DNA of 10,000 nucleotides from Asticcacaulis sp. (GCF_020217185.1 NZ_JAIWNX010000242.1:1-10000), one strand, 5' to 3'; counted from the stretch's first letter, positions 1 to 6,427 are shown. Numbers and translations are program-made. Notes: generated by a model not told the origin, from the letters alone.

Positions 1-983
1 CCAGCGCGCTGTTGAAGGCGCTCAATGCCTTTGAGGCACCCAAGCCGGAGATTATGGACAATGGCGACGTCTTCCTCGAAGGCCAGCGCGTGGGGCAGCT
101 TAAGGGGCTGAACTTCGTGCAGGCGGCCGGTGAAAGCCTGATTGAGGACAAGACGATCCGTCAGGCGGCGCACCGCGCGGTGACGCCCCTGATCCGCGAG
201 CGGCTGCACGCCCTGGCACAGGCCCCATCCAAAACCCTGCGCCTGAAAGGTAAGCAGGTTCTGTGGCAGGGCGAAACGGTCGGCCATATCGCCCCGTCAG
301 ATTACTTCAACCCGGTCATCCGTCTGGAGTGTCAGTCCGATCAGGCGGCGCTGGAAGACCGCGCGCGTAAACGGCTGACCGATTTTGTGCGGCAACAGGC
401 CCTGCATCAGTTGAAACCCCTGCACCGGGTCTATGAGGCCGCCCACAATGAGGCGACCCCCGCCTCCGTGCGTGCCGTGGCGTGGCAGATCTATGAAAAC
501 GGCGGCGTGACCTTGCGTGGCGAAGACAAGCTGACGGGGGATGAGCGCAAGTTGCTGAAAGGGCTGGGCATCCACGGCAATCGCTTCGTCTGGCGTTTGC
601 CGAAGCTGTCGCCACCGTTGATGCAGGCCTTTGGCGGGGCGAAGGACCATCCGCAACGCGCCCTCAGCCTGAAAGGGCTGGTGGCCATTGCCGGGCATAA
701 ACCGGTCCGGCTGAAGACGCTGGATGCACTGGACAAGGCCCTGAGCGAAGGCGTGTGGCACAAGGGGGTGATCTATCTGCAACCCGGCGCCACCGAGGGG
801 CTTAATGATAAACTGATGGCCGCGCTGGGCTTTGCCAAGGCCGGGACGCATCGCTTCGGCGAAGGGGATGCGGCTGCGGATTATCAGGGCTGGCGAAGCA
901 AATCCGGCACGCCAAAAAAAGCCAAAGAACAGGCACCCTTCGTCAACCCCTATTCACCCTTTGCGGTGCTGCGCGGTGGTTGA
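1..983 (+). CDS. SUV3-like DEAD/DEAH-box helicase, C-terminal part (5' end outside window)
   Basis: The reading frame is open from the first bases (codons in frame from base 3) to the TGA at 981-983, so this is the 3' part of a longer gene. About 325 residues are visible. None of the helicase ATPase motifs is in view, because they would lie upstream. What is visible fits the C-terminal region of alphaproteobacterial SUV3-type RNA helicases: a segment of the form LGIHGNRFVWRLPKL near the middle (the usual 'GVRFG...LPALLKP' block), a domain ending in a conserved-looking LMAALGFAKAG, and a basic tail ending PYSPFAVL. Family members of about 900-1000 residues commonly sit next to the S4 protein, FdxA and CarD genes, all found downstream here. 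The assignment therefore rests on tail similarity plus gene neighbourhood. Its stop codon touches that of the convergent chaA. Confidence 0.72.
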   Translation, partial: SALLKALNAFEAPKPEIMDNGDVFLEGQRVGQLKGLNFVQAAGESLIEDKTIRQAAHRAVTPLIRERLHALAQAPSKTLRLKGKQVLWQGETVGHIAPSDYFNPVIRLECQSDQAALEDRARKRLTDFVRQQALHQLKPLHRVYEAAHNEATPASVRAVAWQIYENGGVTLRGEDKLTGDERKLLKGLGIHGNRFVWRLPKLSPPLMQAFGGAKDHPQRALSLKGLVAIAGHKPVRLKTLDALDKALSEGVWHKGVIYLQPGATEGLNDKLMAALGFAKAGTHRFGEGDAAADYQGWRSKSGTPKKAKEQAPFVNPYSPFAVLRGG

Positions 984-2060
984 TCACAACCCCAGAAACG
1001 ACAGCATGATAAAGGCGCAGAACAGCACGAAGTGCGTGGTGCCCTCAATGGCGTTGGTCTGACCGTCATTGAGGTTGATCGCCGCCACCAATAGTGTCAG
1101 AGCCGTCATGATGCTTTGGGTAGGGGTCAGGGCCATGTGGATCTTCTGATCGTTGAACAGCGAGATCAACTCGATCACGGGCACGGTCAGGACCACGGTC
1201 GAGAGCGAGGCCCCCAGCGCGATATTGATCACCGGCTGCATGCGGTTGGCCAGCGCGGCGCGCAAGGCCGTCAGGATTTCAGGACTGGCCGAAATGGCCG
1301 CCACCACCAGCGCCGGAAAGACCGGCGGGATGCCGGTGCCTTCGAGGCCGGTGCCGAGAGTCTTCGACATGACCTCGGCCAGTACGCCAATCAGCACCAG
1401 ACCCGCGACGAGGATGGCCGCCGAATAGGCCGTCTTGCCACCGTGCGTATGGTGTTCATCGCCTGTCCCGGCATAGGTATAGCTGAAGAAATAGCTGTGC
1501 TTCGTGGTCTGAAGGCGCAGAAACATGGCGTAGAGGAAGACCATGATGCCGATGGAAAACACCGAATAGGCCTTCCAGTGCGCCACTGGGATAAATTCGG
1601 GCACCAGCATGGAGACGCCCATACCGGTCATGATCATGACGATATAAGTCTTGCCCGAGGCATCGTTATAGGGCTGCTCACCGTGTTTCAGGCCGCCCAG
1701 AATGGCGGCCACGCCGATAATGCCGTTGATGTCGAGCATCACCGCCGAATAGATGGTGTCACGCGCCAGCGTTGGGTTGTGTGAGTGGCCCAGCATGATG
1801 GCGAGGATGACCACCTCAACCAATACGGCCGACAGGGTGAGGATCATGGTGCCATAGGGTTCGCCGACCTTTTCGGCCAGCACCTCGGCGTGGTGCGCCA
1901 CGCGCAGCGACACCAGAATGATCACCCCGATCAGAGCGATAGACGCTATCAGGGCCACGCTCTGACCGGAGCCGACAAGGCTGTGTTCCAGCGGAATGGC
2001 AATCGCCGCCACGATCAGCGCGATCAGCAGATTACCTTCTGACTTCAACAGGCCTGTCAC
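984..2060 (-). CDS. chaA: ChaA-type calcium (sodium/potassium):proton antiporter
   Basis: An inner-membrane cation/H+ exchanger of the CAX/ChaA family, expected to export Ca2+ or Na+/K+ in exchange for protons. From the GTG at 2060 the protein has 358 residues, close to E. coli ChaA (about 366). It has around ten to eleven hydrophobic segments. The first CAX repeat carries GEPYGTMILTLSAVLVEVV (about residues 66-84) and the second carries ASPEILTALRAALANR (about 258-273) followed by INIALGASLSTVVLTVPV. These are the family's two acidic signature regions, with Glu in each. A His-rich cytoplasmic-type loop, GDEHHTHGG, sits near residue 200. I chose GTG 2060 because AGGGGA lies 7 bases upstream and translation starts at the first membrane segment. 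A longer frame to 2141 adds a Cys/Arg-rich stretch unlike the family and runs into the S4 promoter region. No partner gene is evident. Confidence 0.9.
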   Translation of the reverse strand: MTGLLKSEGNLLIALIVAAIAIPLEHSLVGSGQSVALIASIALIGVIILVSLRVAHHAEVLAEKVGEPYGTMILTLSAVLVEVVILAIMLGHSHNPTLARDTIYSAVMLDINGIIGVAAILGGLKHGEQPYNDASGKTYIVMIMTGMGVSMLVPEFIPVAHWKAYSVFSIGIMVFLYAMFLRLQTTKHSYFFSYTYAGTGDEHHTHGGKTAYSAAILVAGLVLIGVLAEVMSKTLGTGLEGTGIPPVFPALVVAAISASPEILTALRAALANRMQPVINIALGASLSTVVLTVPVIELISLFNDQKIHMALTPTQSIMTALTLLVAAINLNDGQTNAIEGTTHFVLFCAFIMLSFLGL

Positions 2061-2161
2061 AACGAATCCCCTGGTGTTGAGCGTAAAACAATCGATTGCT
2101 GACCTGCGGCATCGGCGCAAAATATGCAATGCTTTTTGCAATCGCAGGGTTAGAATGGGGG

Positions 2162-2443
2162 ATGGATTCTGCCTCTGAAACCTGCCGTATTGATGTCTGG
2201 CTGTGGCGCGCCCGCTTTTTCAAGACGCGCGCCCTGTCGGCGAAGTTCGCCGAAAGCGGCCTTTTGCGGCTGGAACGCTTCGGCCAGACCGCTCGCATTC
2301 AGAAGGCCAGCCACACAGTCCGAATTGGCGACCGGCTGACATTCGCCATCGGGGCGCGGCTGGTTGATGTGCGCGTCCTCGACATGGGGGAACGTCGCGG
2401 CCCGGCCAGCGAGGCGCAGGGCCTCTATGAGCCCTGCGAATAG
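2162..2443 (+). CDS. Small S4-domain RNA-binding protein (Hsp15-like)
   Basis: A 93-residue protein made almost entirely of one S4 RNA-binding domain (about residues 9-70: RIDVWLWRARFFKTRALSAK, then GLLRLERFG, then VRIGDRLTFAIG), followed by the short GERRGPASEAQGLYE tail typical of alphaproteobacterial homologues. The relative in E. coli, Hsp15 (HslR), binds 50S subunits that carry a stalled nascent chain and takes part in ribosome rescue. The same role here is inferred. The ATG at 2162 is preferred because the S4 domain begins a few residues later. AGGG at 2146-2149 is a possible but distant ribosome binding site, and a G-run abuts the ATG, so the start is not fully settled (an in-frame ATG at 2129 is the alternative). 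It is divergent from chaA and upstream of fdxA, the usual alphaproteobacterial order. Confidence 0.88.
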   Translation: MDSASETCRIDVWLWRARFFKTRALSAKFAESGLLRLERFGQTARIQKASHTVRIGDRLTFAIGARLVDVRVLDMGERRGPASEAQGLYEPCE

Positions 2444-2468
2444 GTTTCACTCTCAGGCGCAAAGCATA

Positions 2469-2529
2469 GGCTTAAGCCAAAGCCCTTGGGCGGTTTAGTA
2501 AAAATCGCGGTTGGTGTGCGGCTAAAGCC
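2469..2529. repeat. Pair of palindromic 10-mers upstream of fdxA
   Basis: GGCTTAAGCC (2469-2478, a perfect palindrome) recurs as GGCTAAAGCC (2520-2529), matching at 9 of 10 positions with starts 51 bp apart. The second copy directly abuts a TTGACA hexamer. They could be operator sites for fdxA, but no known regulator is recognised. Confidence 0.4.
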
Positions 2530-2558
2530 TTGACAGTGCGCGCCGCAAAAGTCATGAC
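2530..2558 (+). promoter_or_regulatory. Possible fdxA promoter (good -35, poor -10)
   Basis: TTGACA at 2530-2535 is a perfect -35 hexamer on the coding strand, 86 bp before the fdxA start. The hexamer at 17 bp spacing (CATGAC) is a poor -10, so this is either an activator-dependent promoter or chance. Confidence 0.3.
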
Positions 2559-2620
2559 CCCCAAACACTTTACAGACCCTGTTTTGTGGCACCTGTCCCC
2601 ACTAAAGGCACCTGAGTTCC

Positions 2621-2962
2621 ATGACCTATATCGTCACCGATCCCTGCGTTAAGTGCAAGTTTATGGACTGCGTCGAAGTCTGTCCGGTGGACTGCTTCTA
2701 TGAGGGTGAAAACTTCCTGGTTATCAATCCGGATGAGTGCATCGACTGCGGCGTCTGTGAGCCGGAATGCCCCGTGGACGCCATCAAGCCGGATACCGAG
2801 GATGAGCCGGACGGCAAGTGGCTGGAGGTCAACTCCAAATACGCCCGCGTCTGGCCAAACATCTCGGTCAAGGGCACGCCGCCCGCTGACCGTGAGGATT
2901 TCGAGCGCGAAACCGGCAAGTTCGAGAAATACTTCTCCGAAAAGCCGGGCGACGGTAAATAA
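2621..2962 (+). CDS. fdxA: FdxA-type 7Fe ferredoxin ([3Fe-4S][4Fe-4S])
   Basis: A soluble cytoplasmic electron carrier of 113 residues, close to the length of Azotobacter FdI-type ferredoxins. Nine cysteines are visible: C9, C12, C17, C21, C25, C40, C43, C46 and C50. By alignment with Azotobacter vinelandii FdI, C9, C17 and C50 would bind the [3Fe-4S] cluster and C21, C40, C43 and C46 the [4Fe-4S] cluster, leaving C12 and C25 free. The [11 protein letters not shown] and [17 protein letters not shown] blocks are near-invariant for the family. After about residue 60 comes the long C-terminal extension ([15 protein letters not shown]) that separates FdxA from short bacterial ferredoxins. The redox partner is unknown. 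The ribosome binding site is weak (AAAGG at 2604-2608, rather far). An intrinsic terminator follows 8 bases after the stop. Confidence 0.96.
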   Translation: MTYIVTDPCVKCKFMDCVEVCPVDCFYEGENFLVINPDECIDCGVCEPECPVDAIKPDTEDEPDGKWLEVNSKYARVWPNISVKGTPPADREDFERETGKFEKYFSEKPGDGK

Positions 2963-2969
2963 AGACAAG

Positions 2970-2994
2970 GAGCGCCGCATCGGGCGCTCTTTTT
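2970..2994 (+). terminator. Rho-independent terminator after fdxA
   Basis: A 7-bp stem, GAGCGCC (2970-2976) with GGCGCTC (2983-2989), a 6-base loop, and a run of five T (2990-2994). It sits 8 bases after the fdxA stop and separates fdxA from the arsenic operon. Confidence 0.9.
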
Positions 2995-3021
2995 GTATCT
3001 GAGGCAGCACCACCATCCTTC

Positions 3022-3050
3022 TTGACTCCGCCAAATATATCAAATAATCA
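3022..3050 (+). promoter_or_regulatory. Probable arsR operon promoter
   Basis: TTGACT (3022-3027) and TAATCA (3045-3050) are spaced by 17 bp. Transcription would begin near 3056-3058, which is at the arsR ATG itself. The -10 lies inside the inverted repeat proposed as the ArsR operator. Confidence 0.5.
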
Positions 3051-3058
3051 TGATATAT
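3035..3058. promoter_or_regulatory. Probable ArsR operator (inverted repeat)
   Basis: ATATATCA (3035-3042) and TGATATAT (3051-3058) are perfect 8-bp inverted arms around an 8-base spacer. The AT-rich ATCA...TGAT symmetry is of the type bound by ArsR/SmtB dimers. It covers the -10 and the arsR start codon, so binding would block transcription until arsenite or antimonite releases the repressor. Confidence 0.65.
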
Positions 3059-3389
3059 GGATAAAAAACAAACTCTCGATGCCCTTGCGGCCCTCAGTCA
3101 GGAAACACGCCTCGATGTCTTCCGTCTGCTCGTGCAGGTGGGACAACGGGGCCTGCCTGCGGGTGAAATCGGTGACCGTCTGGGGGTACGTCAGAATACC
3201 ATGTCCGCCAATCTGGCCATATTGACTCAGGCCGGTCTGATCCACAGCGTGCGCGAGGGACGCAGCATTCGCTACTTCGCCGATATGTATGGCGTCAGCG
3301 GGCTTTTGGGGTTTCTGATGGAAAACTGCTGCGGCGGGGCGCCTGAACTGTGTCAGCCCGTGATCGCCAAACTCACCTGTGCGTGCTGA
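3057..3389 (+). CDS. arsR: ArsR-family arsenic-responsive repressor
   Basis: A 110-residue winged-helix repressor expected to shut its own operon until As(III)/Sb(III) binds. The helix-turn-helix and wing run from about residue 33 to 74 (LPAGEIGDRLGVRQNTMSANLAILTQAGL, then the wing VREGRSIRYF). The classical ELCVCDL metal site of plasmid ArsR is absent. Instead the C-terminus carries C91-C92 and C99, with an additional C108 and C110. The CC-x6-C arrangement resembles the C-terminal As(III) site known from Acidithiobacillus ferrooxidans ArsR (Cys95, Cys96, Cys102). No Shine-Dalgarno sequence precedes the ATG, and the predicted transcription start coincides with it, so leaderless translation is likely. 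It is the first gene of an operon with the aquaporin and arsC genes, 10 bases upstream of the former. Confidence 0.94.
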   Translation: MDKKQTLDALAALSQETRLDVFRLLVQVGQRGLPAGEIGDRLGVRQNTMSANLAILTQAGLIHSVREGRSIRYFADMYGVSGLLGFLMENCCGGAPELCQPVIAKLTCAC

Positions 3390-3399
3390 GGGGCAGCGC

Positions 3400-4110
3400 A
3401 TGGGGATGGTTTTACGCAAATTAGCCGCTGAGGCACTGGGCACCGCCTGGCTACTGGCGATTGTCGTCGGGTCGGGCCTCATGGGGCAGACCCTGTCAGG
3501 CGGTAACACCGCTCTGGCGCTTATGGCGAATGCGCTGGCAACGGGCGCAGGCCTGATCGTACTGATCAGCCTGTTCGGGCCGCTGTCCGGCGCGCACTTC
3601 AACCCGCTGGTGACTCTGACCTTTATGATGCGCGGCGACATCAAACCGGCTCTGGCGGCGGCCTATATAGTGGTGCAATTCGCCGGAGCGGTCATCGGCG
3701 TCGGGATCGCCCACGCCATGTTCGGCGAGGCCCTGATCCAGTCGGCCACCCGACTACGCGACGGTTCCGGCCTTATGCTGTCCGAAGCCGTAGCCACCTT
3801 TGGCCTGATGGGTACAATTTTCGGCTGCCAGCGCTTTAAACCCGACTTCACCCCCACCGCCATAGGCCTTTACATCACCTCAGCCTATTGGTTCACCAGC
3901 TCCACCGCCTTTGCCAACCCTGCTGTGACTGTGGCGCGGAGCCTGACCGATAGCTTCGCGGGCATTGCCCTCGGCTCCGTGCCCGGTTTTATCGCCGCTC
4001 AAAGCGCAGGTGCCGCCATGGCCGCCCTCGTTTTTGCCTGGTTGCTAAAGTCGTCCCCACCCCAGATCTCCCAAGAGAGCAAAACCACCCCGGAGAGGAT
4101 GGCCTCATGA
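3400..4110 (+). CDS. aqpS: AqpS-like aquaporin/aquaglyceroporin of the arsenic operon
   Basis: A 236-residue major intrinsic protein with six hydrophobic segments and two re-entrant half-helices. The first signature is NPL (residues 68-70, in SGAHFNPLVT) in place of NPA; the second is a standard NPA (173-175). The residue directly after the second NPA, normally the Arg of the aromatic/Arg selectivity filter, is Val176. Sinorhizobium meliloti has an arsR-aqpS-arsC operon in which AqpS replaces the ArsB pump and lets arsenite formed by ArsC leave down its gradient; the gene order here is the same. Start: ATG 3400 is preceded by TGAGGGG (3387-3393), which overlaps the arsR stop. A GTG at 3379 inside arsR is less likely. 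The 3' end overlaps arsC by ATGA, indicating translational coupling. The charged tail after residue 217 is probably cytoplasmic. Confidence 0.93.
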   Translation: MGMVLRKLAAEALGTAWLLAIVVGSGLMGQTLSGGNTALALMANALATGAGLIVLISLFGPLSGAHFNPLVTLTFMMRGDIKPALAAAYIVVQFAGAVIGVGIAHAMFGEALIQSATRLRDGSGLMLSEAVATFGLMGTIFGCQRFKPDFTPTAIGLYITSAYWFTSSTAFANPAVTVARSLTDSFAGIALGSVPGFIAAQSAGAAMAALVFAWLLKSSPPQISQESKTTPERMAS

Positions 4111-4532
4111 CCGTCACCATCTATCACAATCCCGACTGCGGCACCTCGCGCAACGTCCTCGCCGTCATCGAAGCGGCGGGCTATACACCCCGTGTCATTC
4201 CCTATCTCAGTGTGGGCTGGCAGCGCGAACCGTTGCTGACCCTGTTTGCTGAGGCCGGTCTGACGCCGCGTCAGGCCCTGCGTGAAAGCAAGTCGCCGGC
4301 GGCTGAACTGGGCCTGCTGGACCCCGGCGTCAGCGATGAAGCGTTGATTGAGGCCATGCTGACCCATCCGATACTGGTCAATCGGCCCTTCGTCGTCACG
4401 CCCAAGGGGACGCGGTTGTGCCGCCCGTCGGAGGTCGTGCTCGATCTGCTGGAACGCTGGCCAGCCGGTCCTTTCCGCAAAGAAGATGGCGCGCTGATGA
4501 TTGACGCGAGTGGGAATCGCATCATCGGGTAA
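4107..4532 (+). CDS. arsC: Arsenate reductase, glutaredoxin-dependent ArsC
   Basis: Reduces arsenate to arsenite in the cytoplasm using glutathione and glutaredoxin. The 141 residues match the R773/E. coli ArsC family (also about 141). The catalytic Cys11 sits in HNPDCGTSRN. The oxyanion-binding arginines correspond to R59, R93 (in HPILVNRPFVVTP) and R106 (in GTRLCRPSEVV), each one position before R60, R94 and R107 of R773 ArsC. The C-terminal GPFRKEDG block is conserved. All catalytic residues are present, so the enzyme should be active. The ATG overlaps the aquaporin stop (ATGA) and has GAGAGGA 7 bases upstream. The arsenite it produces would leave through the aquaporin encoded just upstream, since no ArsB or Acr3 pump is in the window. 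Confidence 0.97.
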   Translation: MTVTIYHNPDCGTSRNVLAVIEAAGYTPRVIPYLSVGWQREPLLTLFAEAGLTPRQALRESKSPAAELGLLDPGVSDEALIEAMLTHPILVNRPFVVTPKGTRLCRPSEVVLDLLERWPAGPFRKEDGALMIDASGNRIIG

Positions 4533-4551
4533 AATACAGTAAGCAAGGCGC

Positions 4552-5244
4552 ATGACCGTCCCCGACCCTGCCGTTAGCGCCCTGATCACCGCCCTCTTCT
4601 GGCTGGACTACGCCGCCGTGGCCCTGTTCGGGGCCTCCGGCGCCATAGCGGCGGCGCGCGGGCGGCAGGACATCATTACCTTCACCTTTTTCGCCGCTAT
4701 TACCGGCGTTGGCGGCGGGACGCTGCGGGACCTCCTGATCGGAGCACCGGTGTTCTGGGTCCAAAGGCCGGACTACATCCTGATCTGCGCGCTGGCCGGA
4801 CTGGCCGTGTGGGGACTGGCTCCGCGCAATGCCTCACCGCGCCCGGATGGCAAGCCCGGAAAACGGATGCTGGCCATGCTGTGGCTGGACGCCATGGGGC
4901 TGGCGGCCTATGCGGTGGTGGGGGCGGCCAAGGCGCTGAACCTCGGCGTCGCGCCTGTGTCCGCCGTGGTCATGGGCGTGCTGACGGCAACCTTTGGCGG
5001 GATTATCCGCGACGTGCTGGCCGGAGAGCCCAACCTGTTGCTGCGCCGGGAAATCTATATCACGGCCGCGCTTTTGGGGGCATCGGTGTTTGTCACCCTC
5101 AGCCTGTTTGGCCTGTCCTTCTGGCCGGCGGGCCTCAGCGGATTCGCCGCTGCCCTGGCGCTGCGCGGGGCGGCGATTCACTGGTCGCTGAGTCTGCCCG
5201 CCTTCGGTCCGCGCGATCACGACAGCCGTAACAAATCTTCATAA
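4552..5244 (+). CDS. TRIC/UPF0126 (YicG-like) cation-channel family membrane protein
   Basis: A 230-residue membrane protein with about seven hydrophobic segments and the two-repeat architecture of the UPF0126 family, now called prokaryotic TRIC channels. Repeat one carries GVGGGTLRDLLIG (about 52-64) and repeat two TFGGIIRDVLAGEP (about 147-160). The paired glycine-rich GGxxRD turns are the family hallmark. Structurally studied prokaryotic TRIC proteins are trimeric monovalent-cation channels; the substrate here is unknown. It begins 19 bases after arsC with AAGG at 4545-4548 before the ATG, and no terminator lies between, so co-transcription with the arsenic genes is likely. Its role in arsenic resistance, if any, is not established. 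The C-terminal 20 residues are polar and probably cytoplasmic. Confidence 0.9.
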   Translation: MTVPDPAVSALITALFWLDYAAVALFGASGAIAAARGRQDIITFTFFAAITGVGGGTLRDLLIGAPVFWVQRPDYILICALAGLAVWGLAPRNASPRPDGKPGKRMLAMLWLDAMGLAAYAVVGAAKALNLGVAPVSAVVMGVLTATFGGIIRDVLAGEPNLLLRREIYITAALLGASVFVTLSLFGLSFWPAGLSGFAAALALRGAAIHWSLSLPAFGPRDHDSRNKSS

Positions 5245-5894
5245 TTGTTGCCGCCTGCGACGTGATGCCTCTGCACCCCCGCCCCCGCCCCTATACTTTC
5301 ATCCACAAGCTTTTTTGAACGCGCCCCCTCCCCGCTCGGAAATTTGCCACGCCCAAAATCCTGATGAAACAGGAAATACAGTCATTTAAAATTAAACACA
5401 GGCCCATTTTGATTGAAAATGATGCGCAAATTCGCTGTTGCAGGAAGTGTACGCGCGGATGACCTCCGGATTTACTACACCCGTCCATTTGCAAGATGCA
5501 GATACACTTGGTCTCTGACCTCAGCTCCGTGCCACGCATCACGGCGACGCTTTCCTGACAGCCGGACTTTATTTTTGTGTAATTTTATGATAGACATGAT
5601 TTCACTGATGCAAAGGCGCGCGTCGCGTTCCACCGGCATCTCCCTATATTCACCTAAAATGCCGCCTGCGCTCTCCCGCACATCCGGCATCTTCGACAAA
5701 GGTCGGATGACAGGCTTGTCTTAGTCCATTCATACATAGCAGCGATGCCCCTAAGCCAATCAAGGGACGTCGTTGTTTTTTTGCGTCTGCGTCTTCCGGC
5801 CTCCTCCCTGATCGCCGGTCAGCCGTCGGCGTCGTGTGAACGGATTACCTCAGCGCCTGACCTTCGGCCTCATTCAAACAGAAAGAGGACCGCA
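5245..5894. other. Long gap before cdnL with no convincing gene
   Basis: About 650 bp without a supported coding region. It is visibly richer in A+T than the flanking genes around 5340-5430 and 5560-5610, with C-runs at 5275-5288. Open frames on both strands (for example 5413-5724 + and 5475-5699 -) lack good ribosome binding sites and recognisable sequence. TATGAT (5586-5591) is a -10-like hexamer without a matching -35. GACA-N4-TGTC lies at 5709-5720. The cdnL promoter should be here, but I cannot place it with confidence, and I see no clear terminator for the upstream operon. Confidence 0.5.
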
Positions 5895-6404
5895 ATGACG
5901 ACTGTTGCAGCAGAACTCGAATTCAAGACGGGCGACAAGGTTGTGTATCCGGCGCATGGCGTGGGCACCGTGGCCGCCGTTGAGAGCCAGGAAGTAGCCG
6001 GCTATCAGCTCGAAGTCTATGTCGTCACCTTCGACCACGAGAAGATGACCCTGCGCGTCCCGACCAAGAAGGCCAAGACGGCCGGTCTGCGCCACCTCGC
6101 CCCCGCCGCCGTCATGTCTCAGGCGCTGGTGACGCTGAAAGGCCGTGCCCGCGTGAAGCGCACCATGTGGTCGCGTCGCGCGCAGGAATACGAAGCCAAG
6201 ATCAATTCGGGCGACCTCGTCTCGATCGCCGAAGTGGTGCGCGACCTGCACCGCGCCGAAAATCAGCCGGAGCAGTCCTATTCCGAGCGTCAGCTTTACG
6301 AATCGGCTCTGGACCGCATGGCCCGCGAAGTCGCCGCCATCGAAAAGATCGACCGCGACGCCGCCGTGGCCCTGCTCAACAAGTCGCTGATCAAGGCGGC
6401 CTGA
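5895..6404 (+). CDS. cdnL: CarD/CdnL-family RNA polymerase-binding transcription regulator
   Basis: A 169-residue cytoplasmic protein that binds the RNA polymerase beta subunit and stabilises open promoter complexes, as shown for mycobacterial CarD and Caulobacter CdnL. The N-terminal RNAP-interaction domain covers about residues 10-70 (GDKVVYPAHGVGTV, then KMTLRVPTKKA). The helical DNA-binding domain covers about 75-169, with W92 in KRTMWSRRAQEYEAKINSGD as the likely minor-groove wedge. The protein ends in ...LIKAA; a terminal Ala-Ala is the ClpXP recognition element reported for Caulobacter CdnL. Start: ATG 5895 has AGAGGA (5884-5889) at ideal spacing and begins just before the domain. A frame running back to 5745 would add 50 unrelated residues. 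In Caulobacter CdnL supports growth and metabolic gene expression. A strong terminator follows. Confidence 0.95.
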   Translation: MTTVAAELEFKTGDKVVYPAHGVGTVAAVESQEVAGYQLEVYVVTFDHEKMTLRVPTKKAKTAGLRHLAPAAVMSQALVTLKGRARVKRTMWSRRAQEYEAKINSGDLVSIAEVVRDLHRAENQPEQSYSERQLYESALDRMAREVAAIEKIDRDAAVALLNKSLIKAA

Positions 6405-6427
6405 TTTTGGGCGACAGCCTCAAAGAC

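Noticed and set aside
2122..2143. TGCAA/TTGCA repeats between chaA and the S4 gene
   Set aside because: Short arms in a slightly AT-rich promoter zone; no promoter geometry could be fixed on either strand.
5459..5518. 19-residue ORF with AGGAAG upstream
   Set aside because: Weak spacing, no promoter or structure nearby, unlike the 8741 leader ORF; too likely by chance.
5475..5699. 74-codon open frame on the - strand in the gap before cdnL
   Set aside because: No convincing ribosome binding site, alternative start codon only, and no recognisable motif; composition fits chance in a non-coding stretch.
5709..5720. GACA-N4-TGTC inverted repeat
   Set aside because: Only 4-bp arms; expected by chance in a gap this long.
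5413..5724. 103-codon open frame on the + strand in the same gap
   Set aside because: Composition rich in Arg/Ser/Cys without motif or ribosome binding site; looks like a random frame.
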